This document shows positions 38,766-47,321 of a stretch of DNA of 54,662 bases, piece after piece (positions within the stretch are counted from its first letter, which is position 1; every line of letters starts with the position of its first letter). This DNA is from Bdellovibrionia bacterium (GTDB lineage: Bacteria > Bdellovibrionota > Bdellovibrionia > Bdellovibrionales > JAGQZY01). The notes under the pieces are model-generated. The model had not been told where the DNA came from. It worked only from the letters and a program-made list of their open reading frames with translations, and searched no databases. Location: the NCBI GenBank assembly GCA_030424665.1, contig JAUHWN010000009.1:1-54662 (forward strand), written 5' to 3'. The translations under genes were made by a program, and so were the position numbers.

Positions 38766-39890
38766 GTGAAAGTTTCTGAAGAAATCCGTAGTTTGATTCC
38801 CTACAAACCGGGTAAGCCAATTGAAGAGACCAAGAGGGATTATAATTTGACTGAGGTTGTTAAACTTGCCAGTAACGAAAACCCCCTCGGCCCCAGCCCC
38901 AAGGTTTTAGGTGCAATTCAAGAAGCTCTTCCCGAAATTCATCGCTATCCTGATGCAAGCTGCTTTCAGCTGAGTGAAAAGCTCAGTGGCAAGCTGGGAA
39001 TTGATAAAAATCATATTGTGTTTGGCAATGGCTCTAACGAACTCATAGACCTGGTTATAAGAGTATTTTGTGAGCCCGGTTCACGGGTATTGATGTCTGA
39101 TAAATCGTTTATTGCCTACAAAATATGCGCTCAAGCGGCTCGAGTCGAAACAAAAGAATTTGCCATGGGCAATGACTTAAAGATCGATGCTTCGGGAATT
39201 GCCGAGTATTTTGAAACTACAAATGACCCAAAAGATCGCGTTCTTTTTATTGCAAATCCCAATAATCCGACTGGGAGTTACATGGGGAATGAAGAGATTC
39301 TCAGAATCTGTGAAGCGACAAAAGGCCGTGACAATTTCATGTTAATTCTCGATGAAGCCTATAATGAATTCGTGAGGGCCCCTGATTACCCCGATGCTCT
39401 AGAGCTTGTAAAAAAATACAAACACGTAGTGAATATGCGAACAATGGGGAAGGTTTATGGCCTTGCGGGAATTCGTATTGGCTATATGATTGCTCACCCA
39501 GAACACTGTGATTACATCCACAGAGTTCGCAATCCTTTTAATGTCAATTCTTTGGCACAAGTGGCAGCTCTTGCGGCCCTTGACGATCAAGATTATTTGC
39601 AGAAAGCGCAACGTACAAATTGGGCGGGGTTGGATTATTTTTATAATGAGCTGGAAGGCCTAAAGCTTCCGTTTATTCGCTCCGAAGCCAACTTTGTTTT
39701 GTTTGATAGTCGTCGAAATGGTGGCCAGTTTACCGAAGAGCTCCTAAAAAAAGGGCTGATTGTTCGCCCGATGGCGGGATATGGACTGCCGAGGCATATT
39801 CGCCTGAGTGTGGGCTTGGAATCTGAAAATCAATTTGCTATGAAGCGAATAAAAGAAGTACTCGATATTTTACCTGAGGAGTCCCATTGA
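38766..39890 (+). CDS. hisC: Histidinol-phosphate aminotransferase
   Basis: 'LASNENPLGPSPKVLGAIQEAL', 'FGNGSNELIDLVIRVF', 'NPNNPTGSYM', 'RTMGKVYGLAGIRIGYMIA'. GTG start at 38766 with upstream aaaaagga. Confidence 0.93.
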   Translation: MKVSEEIRSLIPYKPGKPIEETKRDYNLTEVVKLASNENPLGPSPKVLGAIQEALPEIHRYPDASCFQLSEKLSGKLGIDKNHIVFGNGSNELIDLVIRVFCEPGSRVLMSDKSFIAYKICAQAARVETKEFAMGNDLKIDASGIAEYFETTNDPKDRVLFIANPNNPTGSYMGNEEILRICEATKGRDNFMLILDEAYNEFVRAPDYPDALELVKKYKHVVNMRTMGKVYGLAGIRIGYMIAHPEHCDYIHRVRNPFNVNSLAQVAALAALDDQDYLQKAQRTNWAGLDYFYNELEGLKLPFIRSEANFVLFDSRRNGGQFTEELLKKGLIVRPMAGYGLPRHIRLSVGLESENQFAMKRIKEVLDILPEESH

Positions 39891-40549
39891 GCTTAACAAA
39901 TCCAGTCATCACAATTGATGGGCCCGCGGCCAGTGGCAAATCTTCAGTAAGCCGTGAAATTGCTAAGCGTTTGTCCTGGAATTGGGTCTCTACCGGTGCT
40001 TTTTATCGGGGCCTTGCTTACGTGTCGATGCAAGAGGGAACTCCCTCTCAAGATGAAAAAGCCCTCGCTATGTTAGCAAAATCAGATTGTTGGTCGGTTG
40101 AGATGACTTCCGAGAAAACGGCTGTCATCTATCAAATGAAGGATGTGACTGCCGAAATTAATAGTGAAAAAACCGGGTCTATTGCAAGCGTGATTAGTCA
40201 GTACCCCGAAGTGAGAGCGGCTCTCTTACAAGCGCAAAGGGACTGCAGTCTCCAGCCTCCGGGCTTGATTGCCGAGGGCCGAGATTGCGGTACGGTTGTC
40301 TTTCCTGAAGCGATACTAAAAGTCTATTTAACGGCTCGAAGTGAAGATCGAGCTAAGCGCCGAGCAAAAGAGCAGGGACTTGAATTGGAGTCCACTGTTG
40401 AGGAGCAAAAACTTCGCGATGAGCGCGATGCTTCCAGAGCCTCAGCCCCCATGCAAGTACCTGAAAATGCTCTAGTTATTGACACCTCGAGCCTCGGCTT
40501 TGAAGAGGTTGTTGCACGCATTGAAAGTGAACTCAAAGGTCGGATCTAA
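39887..40549 (+). CDS. cmk: Cytidylate kinase
   Basis: 'ITIDGPAASGKSSVSREIAKRLSW', 'STGAFYRGLA', 'AEGRDCGTVVFPEA', 'RDERDASRASAPM'. Confidence 0.95.
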   Translation: MSLTNPVITIDGPAASGKSSVSREIAKRLSWNWVSTGAFYRGLAYVSMQEGTPSQDEKALAMLAKSDCWSVEMTSEKTAVIYQMKDVTAEINSEKTGSIASVISQYPEVRAALLQAQRDCSLQPPGLIAEGRDCGTVVFPEAILKVYLTARSEDRAKRRAKEQGLELESTVEEQKLRDERDASRASAPMQVPENALVIDTSSLGFEEVVARIESELKGRI

Positions 40550-40621
40550 AGGGAAAATTTTCCCGATTCCTGACTCAAATCGCCCTCCATTTGAGTTCAC
40601 AGATATTTATCAGATTTCTCT

Positions 40622-40649
40622 TTGACTTTAGGCATTTAGGCTCTATAAA
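40622..40649 (+). promoter_or_regulatory. Candidate sigma70-type promoter for rpsA
   Basis: TTGACT (40622-40627), 16-nt spacer, TATAAA (40644-40649). Confidence 0.65.
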
Positions 40650-40705
40650 TAGCCTCTCTCAAAAAATTGTGGCAATGCGTCCCTATATTGAGAAATTCTA
40701 TTAGG

Positions 40706-40721
40706 CACAGGTTCGCCTGTG
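40706..40721 (+). promoter_or_regulatory. UUCG-capped hairpin directly upstream of the rpsA Shine-Dalgarno
   Basis: CACAGG-TTCG-CCTGTG then gccGGAGGAGG ... ATG 40747. Confidence 0.7.
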
Positions 40722-40746
40722 GCCGGAGGAGGTACAAATTTACGCT

Positions 40747-42528
40747 ATGGCTGATAATCAGAACACCAAGAATCTAACAAAGGCCCAAATCGAGCGGCAG
40801 AAGATTCTTGCCCTGCTTGACGAGGGGGAAGACAAACAAGAGGAAACGAGAGAAGGTGAATTTAAAGAACTTTTTGAAGGTTCCTTACAAAATCGAGACT
40901 TTAAGGTTGGTGACGTAGTCACTGGTCGAGTTATCGAAGTTCAATCGGACTATGTCCTCGTCGACATTAATTATAAGTCAGAGGGTTTAATCGACCTCTC
41001 AGAATTTCGTGTCGTAGAAGGTAAAACTCAAATTAGTCCTGGTGACGAAGTTGAAGTTTACATCGAAAAGATTGAGAACGAAAACGGTATGGCAGTCCTC
41101 TCTAAAGAGAAGGCCGACATGCTTCGCGTGTGGAATGATATTTCTCGCGCAGCTGAAAGCGAAGAGCTTATCGAAGGTACAATCATCTCTAAAGTTAAAG
41201 GTGGTTTGAGTGTCGATATCGGTGTTAAAGCTTTCTTGCCTGGATCTCAAATCGATTTACGACCAGTTCGCAATATGGATGCTTACATTGGTAAGTCCTA
41301 TAAATTCAAAGTTATTAAATTCAATAAGAAACGTGGAAACATTGTTCTTTCTCGACGAGCTCTTCTCGAAGAAGAAAGAGAAAATCTACGTAACCAAACT
41401 ATCGATACAATGAAAGAAGGTAGCCAGGTTAAGGGTATTGTTAAAAATATCACTGACTACGGTGCATTTATTGATCTCGGTGGAATGGATGGGCTTCTCC
41501 ACATCACTGATATGAGTTGGGGCCGCGTTAAGCACCCATCTGAAATCCTTAATGTGGGCGATGAAATCGACGTACAAGTTCTTAAGTACGATAACGAGCG
41601 TGAGCGTGTTAGCCTCGGCTTGAAGCAACTCCAAGAAGATCCTTGGGAAGCGGCGAAGGCTCAATACCCTGTGGACACTCGTCTTCACGGTAAAGTTGTT
41701 TCACTAGCTGAATACGGTGCTTTTGTTGAACTCGGCGATGGAATCGAAGGTCTTATTCACGTTTCTGAAATGTCTTGGACGAAGCGAGTAAAACATCCTT
41801 CACAAGTTGTGAATGTTGGCGATGAAGTTGATGTGATCGTTCTCGAAGTGGATAGTACAAACCGTAGAATTTCTCTGGGTATGAAGCAATTGATGCCGAA
41901 TCCTTGGGATGAGCTCGGTGGAACCTATCCTCCAGGAACTATTATTGAAGGTGAAGTGAAGTCGATCACTGATTTCGGAATCTTTGTAGGTATCGAAGAC
42001 GGAATTGACGGACTCGTTCATATTTCTGACTTCTCTTGGACGAAGCGCGTTCAGCACCCGAGCGAAATGTTCAAAAAGGGTGACAAAGTTCGTGCGGCTG
42101 TTCTCGGTGTTGATACTGAAAACGAGAGATTCTCTCTTGGTATCAAACAACTTGAAGCAGATCCTTGGGCTAATATTGATCAAAAGTACTCTGTTGGTTC
42201 ACAGCACGATGTTAAAGTCACTAAGACTGCAGACTTCGGAGTTTTTGTTGAACTCGAGGCAGATATCGAAGGTCTGATTCATATTTCTGAACTCAGTACT
42301 GATAGAATCAATAAGCCAGAAGATTTCTGTAATGTTGGTGACACCGTTAAAGCAGAAGTTATTACTATCGATAGCGACGCTCGAAAAATCGGCTTAAGTG
42401 CTAAGCTTGTTAAACTTCGCCAAGAAAAAGGCGATGTTGATGAGTACATCAAAAAAGCCACTTCAACATCTAAAACCACTTTTGGTGAGATGTTCGGCGA
42501 CGCCCTCGAAGGCTTCAAAAAAGACTAA
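40747..42528 (+). CDS. rpsA: 30S ribosomal protein S1
   Basis: Multiple S1 domains ('GSQVKGIVKNITDYGAFIDLGGMDGLLHITDMSWGRVKHPSEILNVGDEIDVQVLKYD' etc.); follows cmk. Confidence 0.97.
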   Translation: MADNQNTKNLTKAQIERQKILALLDEGEDKQEETREGEFKELFEGSLQNRDFKVGDVVTGRVIEVQSDYVLVDINYKSEGLIDLSEFRVVEGKTQISPGDEVEVYIEKIENENGMAVLSKEKADMLRVWNDISRAAESEELIEGTIISKVKGGLSVDIGVKAFLPGSQIDLRPVRNMDAYIGKSYKFKVIKFNKKRGNIVLSRRALLEEERENLRNQTIDTMKEGSQVKGIVKNITDYGAFIDLGGMDGLLHITDMSWGRVKHPSEILNVGDEIDVQVLKYDNERERVSLGLKQLQEDPWEAAKAQYPVDTRLHGKVVSLAEYGAFVELGDGIEGLIHVSEMSWTKRVKHPSQVVNVGDEVDVIVLEVDSTNRRISLGMKQLMPNPWDELGGTYPPGTIIEGEVKSITDFGIFVGIEDGIDGLVHISDFSWTKRVQHPSEMFKKGDKVRAAVLGVDTENERFSLGIKQLEADPWANIDQKYSVGSQHDVKVTKTADFGVFVELEADIEGLIHISELSTDRINKPEDFCNVGDTVKAEVITIDSDARKIGLSAKLVKLRQEKGDVDEYIKKATSTSKTTFGEMFGDALEGFKKD

Positions 42529-42561
42529 GGTAGAAGCTTCCTTTTGGTAGCATTACCGCGT
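42529..42561 (-). repeat. 33-bp interspersed repeat, copy 1 (inverted orientation)
   Basis: Reverse complement ACGCGGTAATGCTACCAAAAGGAAGCTTCTACC; abuts the rpsA TAA stop. Confidence 0.9.
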
Positions 42562-42583
42562 CAGTATTCTTAAATATTATAAG

Positions 42584-42611
42584 CCCTGTTGGAAACAACA
42601 GGGTTTTTTTT
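42584..42611 (+). terminator. Intrinsic terminator downstream of rpsA
   Basis: CCCTGTTG-gaaa-CAACAGGG followed by TTTTTTTT. Confidence 0.93.
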
Positions 42612-42770
42612 ATTAGTAACTAACTTGAACTTTCTCTTTTAAATGTCGGTGGGGAATTTTATAGACACGGTAATTTTGCGAAGCTCGCAATCGAAACTCC
42701 AGATGGAATCGTTTCTATTGTAGATATCCTCTCAGCAATTCCACGCCGCTTTCGCTTACGGTAAGGATTT

Positions 42771-43094
42771 CTATTTTACGAATTTTTCGAGTCGGTCTCT
42801 GTTAATTGTTTGATTTCCAGGTGAAAATCGCGAGCCTTCAACCCATGCCATAGAATGGTCGGATTGTTGGGCCAGCCATTTTACAAAGTCTTCTTTTGCG
42901 GCAAATCTGTGCACGGGCTCCCAAATTACACAGTCGTGAACCTCACCATACTCGAAATTGTTTTCATAGAATTGCAGACCCGTCCCGCAGTAATCTCTGT
43001 GGCGGTACATGAGTTGTTCGCCGGTTAAAAGTTTATCGGCCACTTTTTCTGCGAGGTCTTTGCCATAGGGGGACTGGTCGTACTGGGTCTTCAC
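42771..43094 (-). CDS. Hypothetical protein (107 aa)
   Basis: Intact ORF between intergenic regions; no family recognised. Confidence 0.55.
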   Translation of the reverse strand: MKTQYDQSPYGKDLAEKVADKLLTGEQLMYRHRDYCGTGLQFYENNFEYGEVHDCVIWEPVHRFAAKEDFVKWLAQQSDHSMAWVEGSRFSPGNQTINRDRLEKFVK

Positions 43095-43306
43095 GCTTTA
43101 CCTTCTTTTAGAATCAAGTGTTCGCATCTAGTTATTGAGGTTTGTCTCAAAATAATACGTCAAATGAGTGGAGTTTTGCATGGCAATTAAGGGCATTAGC
43201 CTAATTTTTGGTGTTTTTTGGAATGCCAAGTCTTGTTTAGGGGCAACTAATAGGCATCGCTTTTGAATTTATATCATTTCAAAGAATAAAGAGATGTGAG
43301 GTTGAA

Positions 43307-43822
43307 GTGATGGAATATTCAAGACAAGCGAGGTTTTCTCGTCTGAAAATAATTTTGATTCTAATTATTGGGTTCAATTTACTGTGGACTGAGGTTCGGG
43401 CGCAAGATTCTGGAGTTAGCATTGATTATAGTTTTGGAATCGAGGGCTCTGATTTGCCAGTCCGGCTGAGGGCTTTTGGTACGGGAGAGATCATTCGAAT
43501 GGATTCTCGCATCTGTTTGGAGCGGTTGAACGCAGCCGTCGACGAATTGAAAGCTGAGTTGGAGGATGAAGATAAGTACAGTGTGGTGGAAGTTTTTCCA
43601 CAAGTATACGAAGGCCGAATTACTCAGGTGAATGTCCGTATCGGTGACGGTAAAGGAAGGTACTCGCAACGCAGAACAATTGACCTTCTTAAAGACAATC
43701 TTTGTAATCGTCTTGGTCCAGACTTCTTAGTGAATCAGGTCAGGCAAATTTCGAGTGAGTGGATGGTGCCTGAAGCCCCTTCAGGTGTTGATCAGAATAC
43801 ATCTGCAGGTAACGATACCTAA
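43307..43822 (+). CDS. Hypothetical exported protein
   Basis: N-terminal hydrophobic segment 'LKIILILIIGFNLLWTEVRAQ' ; 171 aa. Confidence 0.6.
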   Translation: MMEYSRQARFSRLKIILILIIGFNLLWTEVRAQDSGVSIDYSFGIEGSDLPVRLRAFGTGEIIRMDSRICLERLNAAVDELKAELEDEDKYSVVEVFPQVYEGRITQVNVRIGDGKGRYSQRRTIDLLKDNLCNRLGPDFLVNQVRQISSEWMVPEAPSGVDQNTSAGNDT

Positions 43823-43883
43823 TTCTAATCTTAGAGTTCCCCATCGAAAGTGGTGAAGAACATACATCGAGTTCGCGAAAATA

Positions 43884-43916
43884 ACGCGGAAGCGCTACCG
43901 TAAGGAAGCTTCTACC
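43884..43916 (+). repeat. 33-bp interspersed repeat, copy 2
   Basis: ACGCGGAAGCGCTACCGTAAGGAAGCTTCTACC. Confidence 0.85.
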
Positions 43917-43947
43917 TTGTGATGAGGAAGCTTCTACCTTGTGATGA
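43904..43947 (+). repeat. 22-bp perfect tandem duplication within the repeat cluster
   Basis: GGAAGCTTCTACCTTGTGATGA at 43904-43925 and 43926-43947. Confidence 0.95.
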
Positions 43948-43979
43948 CACGATATTGCTACCAAAAGGAAGCTTCTACC
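43947..43979 (+). repeat. 33-bp interspersed repeat, copy 3 (within a 36-bp perfect match to copy 4)
   Basis: ACACGATATTGCTACCAAAAGGAAGCTTCTACC; identical 36-mer TGACACGATATTGCTACCAAAAGGAAGCTTCTACCG at 43945-43980 and 45368-45403. Confidence 0.95.
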
Positions 43980-43991
43980 GTAAGCTAAGGT

Positions 43992-44306
43992 ATGAGTAAA
44001 TTTGGGGAACCTATTCAATATATACAGAGTGAGCGGATTGAGTTTCCGGATTTTGATTTCACCTATGACGGCATGGTCGATCCGGAATCAGAGCGCGAAG
44101 ATAAAACAACAGCATCTTTAAGGTATCGTTTTTTTGAGGCGAGAAAAGACGGCCACTCCTTAATATTAAAAGTCGTACACGGACAGCTACCTCCTCCTAA
44201 TCAAGATTTCGAGTTCCTGGGCAAAAAGTATCGACTTTATACTTTTTCAGGGCCGGACGGAAAACGGCTTCAAGAGCGGCATTTAATTATTGAGGAGCTG
44301 AGTTGA
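43992..44306 (+). CDS. Hypothetical protein (104 aa), first gene of repeat-bracketed pair
   Basis: ORF just after the repeat cluster; 4-nt overlap with the next ORF. Confidence 0.6.
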   Translation: MSKFGEPIQYIQSERIEFPDFDFTYDGMVDPESEREDKTTASLRYRFFEARKDGHSLILKVVHGQLPPPNQDFEFLGKKYRLYTFSGPDGKRLQERHLIIEELS

Positions 44307-45328
44307 ACGTTCCTAATGTTATTGATGGTGCGATGAGGTTTCTTAGAATTCTTGAGGAGCTCGAGCGAGGTCTCGAGGATTTTCTTGAACAAGAAAATCC
44401 ATTTGATCGTTATTACAAAGACTTAAGAGTCATAGCCTTTCGTTTAGAGGTTTTGGGTAAAGTCTACAGAAAGTTAGATCCCCGGTTTGAGGAGATTCGG
44501 ATTCAAGCCAAACTCTTAGAAGATGCGCTCGGCGCTTACGATCTAGAAAAGGAACTTCTGGAGTTTTTGGCTGAGGCCAACTCGGAACTGGGGGCTGAAT
44601 TTCAACACAGAGACTACTTGGTAGATGCCGTCGGTAATGGTCAACTCATGCAAATGGGCTTTATTTCTGATCACATTGAAAATGATTGGCTCAAGAAAGA
44701 TCGGGTCGGGCAAATCCGCTCGCAGATCATTGATTTTTCATTCTTCGAGAATAATAAGGACAGGGAGTTCTTTGGTAATCGCCTTGCAAAACGTCTACTG
44801 AAGCTTCAGGAGCGGATTGATCAGGATTACTACCCCCATGAAGAAATAGAAGTGGGCACTCATAAATTGAGGCGAGAAATTCGATATATTGCTATGATGA
44901 TTCAGTTCGCCGATGGACTCTTTACATTAGAAAGTGAGAGTTCATTTCACAGGAAGATTGAAAAAGAATTTTCACATTATCCACTGGATGAAATTCGCAA
45001 GAGCCGGTTTGTTCAATTGCCAAAGCCAGCAGTGAATAAAGAGATTCCACTGGCACAAAGCCCTTACCTTGTTACAACCCATTACATTGACCTTCTTGGA
45101 AAAGCAAAGGACTGGGGTGGGTGGATCGATCAAATTGCCGCCGTTTTTGATCGGTCAGAGAATCTTTCTCTCAACCTTACACCCGAACATTACGCCCACG
45201 ATATAGTCAGTCGGGTTTCTGGTTTTGAAGAAGCTAGCGAAACCCATAAAGAATTGCAGAAGGAAATTACCGATTCACAGATATTTTCTCGTTGGGCTAC
45301 TGACATCCAGAAAGAGATTATTTCCTAG
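44303..45328 (+). CDS. Helical protein, possibly CHAD-like
   Basis: 'LLEDALGAYDLEKELLEFL' and 'HKLRREIRYIAMMIQFADGLF' resemble CHAD-domain LGxxRD and HKLRKxxKRLRY regions. Confidence 0.6.
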   Translation: MNVPNVIDGAMRFLRILEELERGLEDFLEQENPFDRYYKDLRVIAFRLEVLGKVYRKLDPRFEEIRIQAKLLEDALGAYDLEKELLEFLAEANSELGAEFQHRDYLVDAVGNGQLMQMGFISDHIENDWLKKDRVGQIRSQIIDFSFFENNKDREFFGNRLAKRLLKLQERIDQDYYPHEEIEVGTHKLRREIRYIAMMIQFADGLFTLESESSFHRKIEKEFSHYPLDEIRKSRFVQLPKPAVNKEIPLAQSPYLVTTHYIDLLGKAKDWGGWIDQIAAVFDRSENLSLNLTPEHYAHDIVSRVSGFEEASETHKELQKEITDSQIFSRWATDIQKEIIS

Positions 45329-45369
45329 GCATAATCGTTGTCAGATAGATAGGATGCTTCTCGAAATTG

Positions 45370-45402
45370 ACACGATATTGCTACCAAAAGGAAGCTTCTA
45401 CC
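45370..45402 (+). repeat. 33-bp interspersed repeat, copy 4
   Basis: ACACGATATTGCTACCAAAAGGAAGCTTCTACC. Confidence 0.95.
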
Positions 45403-45458
45403 GGCTCTTGTGCCAAAGGCCTTTTTAAGTCAATCTAGGTGGGGTAAGGAGTTCAATC

Positions 45459-46166
45459 GTGGCCAAGAGTTCAAAAAAGAAAACAAAAGCTTCCAAGAAG
45501 AAAGTCGCTAAGAAAAAGGCGTCAAAAGCGAATTCGGCTCGACTGGCTCAAAATTTGCCTAAGAAGAAGCCCCAAAAAAAGGCAAAGAAGAAGGCAAAGA
45601 AAGTCCTAATTACTTCAAAGAGCGAGGCCAGAAAGCTTCGAAGTGCCTCTGTCCACGATATCTGGCCCGGGGAGCGGGAGCTTATTGAAAAACCGGAGCG
45701 CCTCAAATACGTGCGCAAACTCGTCAAACCCAAGGGGTGTGTTTTCTGCAAGGCGGCAAAGCGGGGTGTGAGTTTTGAGAGTCTTTGTTTGTATAAGGAC
45801 GACAAGGCCATGGTGGTTCTCAATAAATATCCCTACAACAACGGACACCTCTTGGTCTTGCCGGTTCAGCATAATGGCGAAATGGACCGCTTGGACGAAG
45901 ATATTTACCTTCGCGTCACAAAGCTGCTGAGAAGAGCCTCGGCCATCGTTAAAGAGGCCTATGAATGCGAGGCCTTAAACGTGGGCCTGAATCAAGGGTC
46001 CATGGCGGGAGCTGGAATTCCAGATCACCTCCACTTTCATTTAATCCCCCGTTGGCGAGGGGATACGAACTTTTTTCCTTTAATCGCCGATACAAAAGTG
46101 GTTATCGAAACACTTGAGCAAAGCTATGCCCGTTTGATACCTTATTTCGAGAAGCTCAAACTCTAG
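45459..46166 (+). CDS. HIT-family hydrolase with Lys/Ala-rich N-terminal extension
   Basis: 'CVFCKAAKRG', 'VVLNKYPYNNGHLLVLPVQH', 'GLNQGSMAGAGIPDHLHFHLIPRW' (HIT HxHxH). Confidence 0.92.
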   Translation: MAKSSKKKTKASKKKVAKKKASKANSARLAQNLPKKKPQKKAKKKAKKVLITSKSEARKLRSASVHDIWPGERELIEKPERLKYVRKLVKPKGCVFCKAAKRGVSFESLCLYKDDKAMVVLNKYPYNNGHLLVLPVQHNGEMDRLDEDIYLRVTKLLRRASAIVKEAYECEALNVGLNQGSMAGAGIPDHLHFHLIPRWRGDTNFFPLIADTKVVIETLEQSYARLIPYFEKLKL

Positions 46167-46174
46167 GAGAGGAA

Positions 46175-46966
46175 ATGCAGCGCGGTGGCATGAACTTACA
46201 AATGATGGCTCCCATGACCCCCATGGTGAAGAAACTGCTCATCGCAAATCTCTTCATATGGTTTGTTGTTCAGGTCATCATCGAGGGGCAGTTTTTCAGC
46301 GGTCAGCCCTTTACTCTTTTCTTTTCGTTTAGTCCGGCACGTCTCATCGAGAGCTTCAATATCTGGACGCCATTTACTTATATGTTTCTGCACGCCACGA
46401 GTCCCATGCACATCCTAATGAATATGTTGGTCTTGTGGTGGTTTGGTGGCGAATTAGAGCAGAAGTGGGGAACCCGCTTTTTCACACTCTATTATTTCGT
46501 GTGTGGGGTTGGAGCGGCATTGCTCTATAGCATTATTGTCGTGATTGCCATGCTCGCTAAGGCTAGTCAGCCCGTCCTGTGGACCGCTCCGGTAATCGGT
46601 GCCTCGGGTGCTATTTTCGGCCTCCTTTTGGCGTTTGGGATTATCTTTGGCGAACGGGTGATTTATCTTTTTATGACGATCCCTATAAAGGCGAAGTATT
46701 TCGTGATGATCATTGGGATGATTGAAATTGTTTCAAGCCTCAATACCGGGGTGTCAGGAGCCTCTTCGACGGCGAATCTGGCTCACCTTGGGGGCTTGGT
46801 CACAGGCTTTCTCTTTCTGATCTTTTGGACTCGCTATAAAGGGCAAAAGAAGACGAAAAAGCCTAAGCGCGGTGGACGCAAGCTGAAACTCGTGGTAAAC
46901 AACGACAACAAAGTCAGGGTCGAAGACGAAGATGATGGCGGGGATGGTCCCCGATATTGGAATTAG
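46175..46966 (+). CDS. Rhomboid-family intramembrane serine protease
   Basis: 'FTYMFLHATSPMHILMNMLVLWWFGGELEQKWG', catalytic 'GASGAIFG', C-terminal TM His 'LAHLGGLVTGFL'. Confidence 0.92.
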   Translation: MQRGGMNLQMMAPMTPMVKKLLIANLFIWFVVQVIIEGQFFSGQPFTLFFSFSPARLIESFNIWTPFTYMFLHATSPMHILMNMLVLWWFGGELEQKWGTRFFTLYYFVCGVGAALLYSIIVVIAMLAKASQPVLWTAPVIGASGAIFGLLLAFGIIFGERVIYLFMTIPIKAKYFVMIIGMIEIVSSLNTGVSGASSTANLAHLGGLVTGFLFLIFWTRYKGQKKTKKPKRGGRKLKLVVNNDNKVRVEDEDDGGDGPRYWN

Positions 46967-46974
46967 GAGGCATT

Positions 46975-47301
46975 GTGGCTTACATTCACGATCAAATGCA
47001 AAAATTAAAGTTTGATAACCGCATGGTGAATATCAATCTCAAGCGAGGGACTCTTACAGAAGAAGAGCTTAAGCAACACCGAGACGGCCAGCCCGATGAA
47101 TCTGCAAAAGTAGAGCGTTTCAATCTCGAAGAAGATATTAAAGATGCCTCTTCCCTAGAAGCCCACGAAGGTAATTCTCAAGATCACTCATCGCCATTTG
47201 TTGAGGATCAATCGCAAATGAATCAAGGGATGGAATCATCAAATCCATTTGGCCAAGGCATGGGTGGAAATGATCCCAATCAAGGTGGAAATACTTTCTA
47301 A
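46975..47301 (+). CDS. Hypothetical protein
   Basis: GTG 46975 after taggagg; VAYIHDQMQKLKFDNRMVNINLKRG... Confidence 0.65.
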   Translation: MAYIHDQMQKLKFDNRMVNINLKRGTLTEEELKQHRDGQPDESAKVERFNLEEDIKDASSLEAHEGNSQDHSSPFVEDQSQMNQGMESSNPFGQGMGGNDPNQGGNTF

Positions 47302-47321
47302 AGTAAAACCACATACTCAAT

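Noticed and set aside
42676-42700. Possible degenerate fifth copy of the 33-bp repeat (gacacggtaattttgcgaagctcgc)
   Set aside because: Shares only the first ~10 nt and a partial GAAGCT; below what I would accept without a computed alignment.
43884-43980. CRISPR array at the repeat cluster
   Set aside because: Units are tandem or irregularly spaced, spacers are not of uniform size, and no cas genes are nearby.
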